Assembly (NCBI GenBank): GCA_027045875.1 | Contig: JALUAG010000109.1 | Coordinates: forward strand, 1 to 64,000 | Origin: Alphaproteobacteria bacterium | Lineage (GTDB): Bacteria; Pseudomonadota; Alphaproteobacteria; Geminicoccales; Geminicoccaceae | Direction: 5' to 3' | DNA: 64,000 nucleotides | Shown here: positions 60,983 to 64,000 of the stretch, in pieces | How the letters are laid out: each line of letters starts with the position of its first letter | Position numbering within the stretch: the first letter of the stretch is position 1 | Made by a program: the position numbers and the translations under genes | The notes under the pieces: generated by a model | Seen by the model: only the letters and a program-made list of their open reading frames with translations | Told to the model about the DNA's origin: nothing | Database searches by the model: none

Positions 60983-61363
60983 TCAGGCGGCGAGCTTCTT
61001 GACCTCGTCGAAGTTCGCGGTGGCGCGCTTGACGAAGAGGTCGACGACCTCGCTCTGGGCCTTCAGCCCGAGATCCATGAGCTCCTTGGAATCGGCCACC
61101 GCCTTCTCGATGGCGGCCTTGGCCTCCTCCACGTAGTTCTGGGGCTGCTTCTTGACGTCGAAGCCCTTCATCAGACCCTCGGCCTTGGCGAAGACCTCCT
61201 TCAGGAGGTCGGTCTGCCGCTTGGCGACGGTCTGGGTGAAATCGAACATGATCTTCTGGGCCGCGAAGAAGGTCTCCAGATTGGCCTTCTGCAGCGCCAG
61301 AAGCGCGTCGAGGTCGAACTTCGGCAGGTTGGGAACGGGGCTGTTGGCGGTCTTGGTGGTCAT
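60983..61363 (-). CDS. Phasin family protein
   Basis: A 126-residue helical protein of the phasin_2 family, which coats polyhydroxyalkanoate granules and can regulate PHA synthase. Alternating amphipathic helices with FFAAQKIMFDFTQTVAKRQTDLL and EEAKAAIEKAVADSKELMDLG are typical. Start is the ATG at 61363; a weak 11-codon extension exists. It has its own intrinsic terminator, so it is monocistronic. It points to a PHA-storing metabolism; PHA synthase is not in the window. Confidence 0.9.
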   Translation of the reverse strand: MTTKTANSPVPNLPKFDLDALLALQKANLETFFAAQKIMFDFTQTVAKRQTDLLKEVFAKAEGLMKGFDVKKQPQNYVEEAKAAIEKAVADSKELMDLGLKAQSEVVDLFVKRATANFDEVKKLAA

Positions 61364-61490
61364 GGCACGTCTCCGGTGGATTGCTGCGGCGCACAATAGA
61401 TAGGCGCGTGCCGCCGCCGCCGCAAGGGAAAAATTGTGCAGTGCACAAAAAAACCGGACCGGCCCGCCGTACCCCGGGGAGCCGCCGCCG

Positions 61491-62588
61491 TCAGCTCCGG
61501 AGGGAACCCACCCGGGCGAGGGCGGCCGGCGTGGGGACGCCGTAGCCCTCGAGCGCCGGCGCCAGGATGCGCGTCACCTCCGAGCGACCCAGCTCGTCCA
61601 TCAGCGCGCAGGGCGGCTTCGCGAACCGCAGGGCCTCGCGCGCACCGGTATCGATATCCGCGGGCGATGCCACCTCCTCGTCGAGGGCCTGGAGGACCGG
61701 CAGGAACACGCCGAGCAGGAGCCGGTCGGCGATCGCCCGGCGCCGGGCTTCGGGGATCTCGCCGGCCTCGCCGATGGCAAAGGGACGGTCCGCCTCGCCG
61801 TGTTCGATCATCGAGGCGGCGGGGGCGTAGAAGGGGCCGAGCGGCGAGAGGTTGCGGATGGCGTGCAGGTTGATGCGCGGCTTGATGATGTTCATGACGA
61901 AGAAGGGGCCGGCGGCGGCGCCCACCGCCTCTTTCGCCACGGCGTCGATCTCGGCGGTGGTGCCGAGCCCCTCGTCGAGCGCCCGTGCCGCCTCGTTGGT
62001 GTAGGGGCAGAAGAAGCGGTTGATGGCAAAGCCGTAGGAGTCCCGACAGCGGAGAGGCAGCTTGCCGGTGGCCCGGCAGAAGGCCAGGGCCTCCTCGATC
62101 ACCGCCGGATCGGTGGCCTCGCCGCGCACCACCTCCACCACCGGATTGATCTGCGCCGGGCTGAAGTAGTGGAGGCCCAGGAAACGGGCCGGGGCGGCGA
62201 CGTGCCGTTGCAGGTCGCTCACCCGGAGACAGCTCGTGTTGGTGGCGATGCGCGTACGTTCGGGAAGGATGTCCGAGAGGGTGCGGAAGAGGTCCGCCTT
62301 GAGCGCGAAATCCTCGAACACCGCCTCGATCACGAGATCGCGGTCGGCCATCGCTCCGAGGTCGGCGGCGGCGCCGAGGCGGGCGCCCGCCGCCTCCGCC
62401 GCCTCGTCGCTCATGCGCCCCTTCTCGACCTGGCGTGCGTAGAACCGGCGCGCCGAGGCGATGGCCGCTTCCACGGCCTCCGGCCGGCTGTCGTAGAGGA
62501 CGACCTCGAGCCCGTGCTGGCCCAGGTTGGTGGCGATCCCGGAGCCCATGGTGCCGGCGCCGACGATACCCACCTTGGCGATGGTCAT
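61491..62588 (-). CDS. 3-hydroxyacyl-CoA dehydrogenase
   Basis: A 365-residue NAD+-dependent enzyme oxidising 3-hydroxyacyl-CoA or 3-hydroxybutyryl-CoA. The N-terminal Rossmann motif GIVGAGTMGSGIA is at residues 7-19; the catalytic His-Glu region is in FLGLHYFSPAQINPVVEVV near 138-155, with the NTSCL segment near 118. A C-terminal helical domain completes the fold. The upstream mutase gene ends 72 bases before it on the same strand, suggesting cotranscription. Could take part in PHA degradation, butyrate or ethylmalonyl-CoA metabolism; specificity is not readable. Confidence 0.92.
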   Translation of the reverse strand: MTIAKVGIVGAGTMGSGIATNLGQHGLEVVLYDSRPEAVEAAIASARRFYARQVEKGRMSDEAAEAAGARLGAAADLGAMADRDLVIEAVFEDFALKADLFRTLSDILPERTRIATNTSCLRVSDLQRHVAAPARFLGLHYFSPAQINPVVEVVRGEATDPAVIEEALAFCRATGKLPLRCRDSYGFAINRFFCPYTNEAARALDEGLGTTAEIDAVAKEAVGAAAGPFFVMNIIKPRINLHAIRNLSPLGPFYAPAASMIEHGEADRPFAIGEAGEIPEARRRAIADRLLLGVFLPVLQALDEEVASPADIDTGAREALRFAKPPCALMDELGRSEVTRILAPALEGYGVPTPAALARVGSLRS

Positions 62589-62660
62589 GGGGCGTTCTCT
62601 CCCGTTCGGTCAGGTTGCAGGATGCCGGAGGAGCCGGCCGTGGGACGGCGAACCCGTCTC

Positions 62661-64000
62661 CTATTCGGCCGCCCGCGGCCGGTGGCCGAGGCGCTCGGAA
62701 AGCTTCGCCAGGAGCTCGATGGCGGCATCGGCGATCGCGGTGCCGGGCCCGAAGACCGCCTCGACCCCGGCCTTCGCCAGGGCCCCGTGGTCCTGGGGCG
62801 GCACCACCCCTCCCACCACCACCATGATGTCGTCGCGCCCGAGCCGCCGCAGCTCGGCCGCCAGTTGCGGCACGAGGGTGAGATGGCCGGCGGCCAGCGA
62901 GGACACGCCGACGATGTGCACGTCGTTGTCCACCGCCTGGCGCGCGCATTCGGCCGGGGTCTGGAAGAGGGGGCCGACATCGACGTCGAAGCCGAGATCG
63001 GCGAAGGCCGAGGCGATCACCTTCTGGCCGCGGTCGTGGCCGTCCTGGCCCATCTTGGCGACCAGGATGCGCGGCCGGCGGCCCTCCGCCTCGGCGAAAG
63101 CCTCCACCAGGCGCCGCGCCCGCTCGACGTTGGACACCTCGCCCACCTCCCTCGCATAGACCCCCTGGATCACCCGGTTGTCCGGCACGTGACGGCCCCA
63201 CACGAGTTCGAGCGCCAAGGTCATCTCCCCGACGGTGGCCCGCGCCCGCGCCGCCTCGAGGGACAGGGCGAGCAGGTTGCCACGGCCGGTGCGGGCGCAT
63301 TCGGAAAGGGCCGCGAGCGCCCGCTCCACCGCCTCCGGATCGCGCTCCCGCTTCAGTTTCTCGAGCTTTTCGATCTGCCGTGCCCGTACCGCCGAATTGT
63401 CGATCCGGAGCACCTCGACATGCTCCGGTTCGTCGAGGGGGTAGACGTTGACGCCGACGATGGGCTGACGGCCCGAATCGATCCGCGCCTGGGTCCGCGC
63501 CGCCGCCTCCTCGATCCGGAGCTTGGGCAGACCCTTCTCGATCGCCTTCAGCATGCCGCCCATCGCCTCCACTTCCTCGATGTGGGTCCAGGCGCGGGCG
63601 GCGAGATCGTGGGTCAGTCTTTCCAGGAAATGGCTGCCGCCCCAGGGATCGACGGTGCGGCGGATGCCCGTTTCGTGCTGGATGAAGAGCTGGGTGTTGC
63701 GGGCGATGCGGGCCGAGAACTCGCTCGGGAGCGCCAGCGCCTCGTCGTAGGCGTTGGTGTGCAGCGACTGGGTGCCGCCGTGGGTGGCGGCCAGCGCCTC
63801 GACGCAGGTCCGCACCACGTTGTTGAAGACGTCCCGCGCGGTCAGCGACCAGCCCGAGGTCTGGCAGTGGGTGCGCAACATCAGCGAGCGCGGATCGCGC
63901 GGCGCGAAGGGCCGCACGAGCTTCGCCCACAGCATCCGCGCCGCCCGCAGCTTCGCGATCTCCATGTAGTAGTTCATGCCGATGGCGAAGAAGAAGGAGA
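62661..64000 (-). CDS. Methylmalonyl-CoA mutase, C-terminal 447 residues (start outside the window)
   Basis: The C-terminal part of a coenzyme-B12-dependent acyl-CoA mutase; the frame is open past base 64000 with coding sequence ([11 protein letters not shown]). The catalytic barrel end has [10 protein letters not shown] and [14 protein letters not shown], then [15 protein letters not shown]; the B12-binding domain has the cobalt-coordinating GQDGHDRG (DxHxxG) near 110 residues from the end. The sequence is closest to methylmalonyl-CoA mutase, which converts methylmalonyl-CoA to succinyl-CoA; ethylmalonyl-CoA mutase is a related alternative. The 3-hydroxyacyl-CoA dehydrogenase gene follows. 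Confidence 0.9.
   Translation of the reverse strand, partial: SFFFAIGMNYYMEIAKLRAARMLWAKLVRPFAPRDPRSLMLRTHCQTSGWSLTARDVFNNVVRTCVEALAATHGGTQSLHTNAYDEALALPSEFSARIARNTQLFIQHETGIRRTVDPWGGSHFLERLTHDLAARAWTHIEEVEAMGGMLKAIEKGLPKLRIEEAAARTQARIDSGRQPIVGVNVYPLDEPEHVEVLRIDNSAVRARQIEKLEKLKRERDPEAVERALAALSECARTGRGNLLALSLEAARARATVGEMTLALELVWGRHVPDNRVIQGVYAREVGEVSNVERARRLVEAFAEAEGRRPRILVAKMGQDGHDRGQKVIASAFADLGFDVDVGPLFQTPAECARQAVDNDVHIVGVSSLAAGHLTLVPQLAAELRRLGRDDIMVVVGGVVPPQDHGALAKAGVEAVFGPGTAIADAAIELLAKLSERLGHRPRAAE

Overview
This is a GC-rich, gene-dense chromosomal window from an alphaproteobacterium, probably of the Rhodospirillales/Geminicoccales kind. The evidence is the company of genes: a Caulobacter-type ceramide cluster, a glnB-glnA operon with a sigma-54 style promoter, malyl-CoA lyase and a B12 acyl-CoA mutase, a phasin, ftsE-ftsX beside plsC, aroK-aroB beside a CNNM/CBS protein, and CtrA-like sites. 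I see no rRNA, tRNA, CRISPR array, insertion sequence or prophage. Most genes lie in tight, often overlapping runs (ATGA, GTGA, TGATG junctions), so translational coupling is common.

Layout. 1-5.9 kb: a SNF2-family helicase cut by the window edge, a DUF72 protein, and a PAS protein overlapping a chemoreceptor. 6-13.2 kb: tadA and a zinc-ribbon membrane protein, divergent from ftsE-ftsX and plsC; a membrane PAS-GGDEF-EAL protein; a degenerate 6-phosphogluconate-dehydrogenase-like protein. 13.2-23 kb: aldo/keto reductase; a four-gene GldA/GldF/GldG/DUF4340 ABC system; a spacer with a hairpin and terminator; aldehyde dehydrogenase, nitronate monooxygenase and an AI-2E family transporter.

23.1-35.2 kb is the centrepiece: a sphingolipid locus in two convergent operons. 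The minus-strand operon makes the long-chain base and keto-reduces (aasR acyl-ACP synthetase, cerR, acpR carrier protein, spt). The plus-strand operon carries a ceramide fatty-acid-hydroxylase-like membrane enzyme, a GNAT-type ceramide synthase, a nucleotidyltransferase, a metallophosphoesterase, a pair of LptF/LptG-like permeases, a ceramide-kinase-like lipid kinase and an unrecognised 301-residue protein. Together they suggest synthesis, 2-hydroxylation, anionic head-group addition and export of a sphingolipid. The promoter region of the synthesis operon (35.2-35.75 kb) holds clear inverted repeats.

35.7-43.5 kb: an MBL hydrolase, a CNNM/CBS protein, aroB, aroK, and a coupled run of a 46-residue membrane peptide, a secreted helical protein, xerD and mcl1. 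43.5-47.9 kb: paaABCD (no paaE), a secreted proline-rich protein, a small hypothetical gene and a DNA-3-methyladenine glycosylase-like gene. 48-52.5 kb: tolC, a spore-coat-U pilin-like protein, and a decaying histidine kinase/NtrC-type regulator pair with two frameshifts and an 11-G tract. 52.5-64 kb: glnA, glnB, rpmB, a phytase-like esterase, BI-1, CcdA, ssb, an MBL beta-CASP nuclease-like protein, a LOG-family protein, a phasin, 3-hydroxyacyl-CoA dehydrogenase and the end of a methylmalonyl-CoA mutase-type gene, cut by the window.

Regulation: four TTAA-N7-TTAA-like (CtrA-type) sites precede four surface, motility or signalling genes, three of them about 80 bp from the start codon. A sigma-54-type site and a large nested dyad lie between glnB and rpmB.
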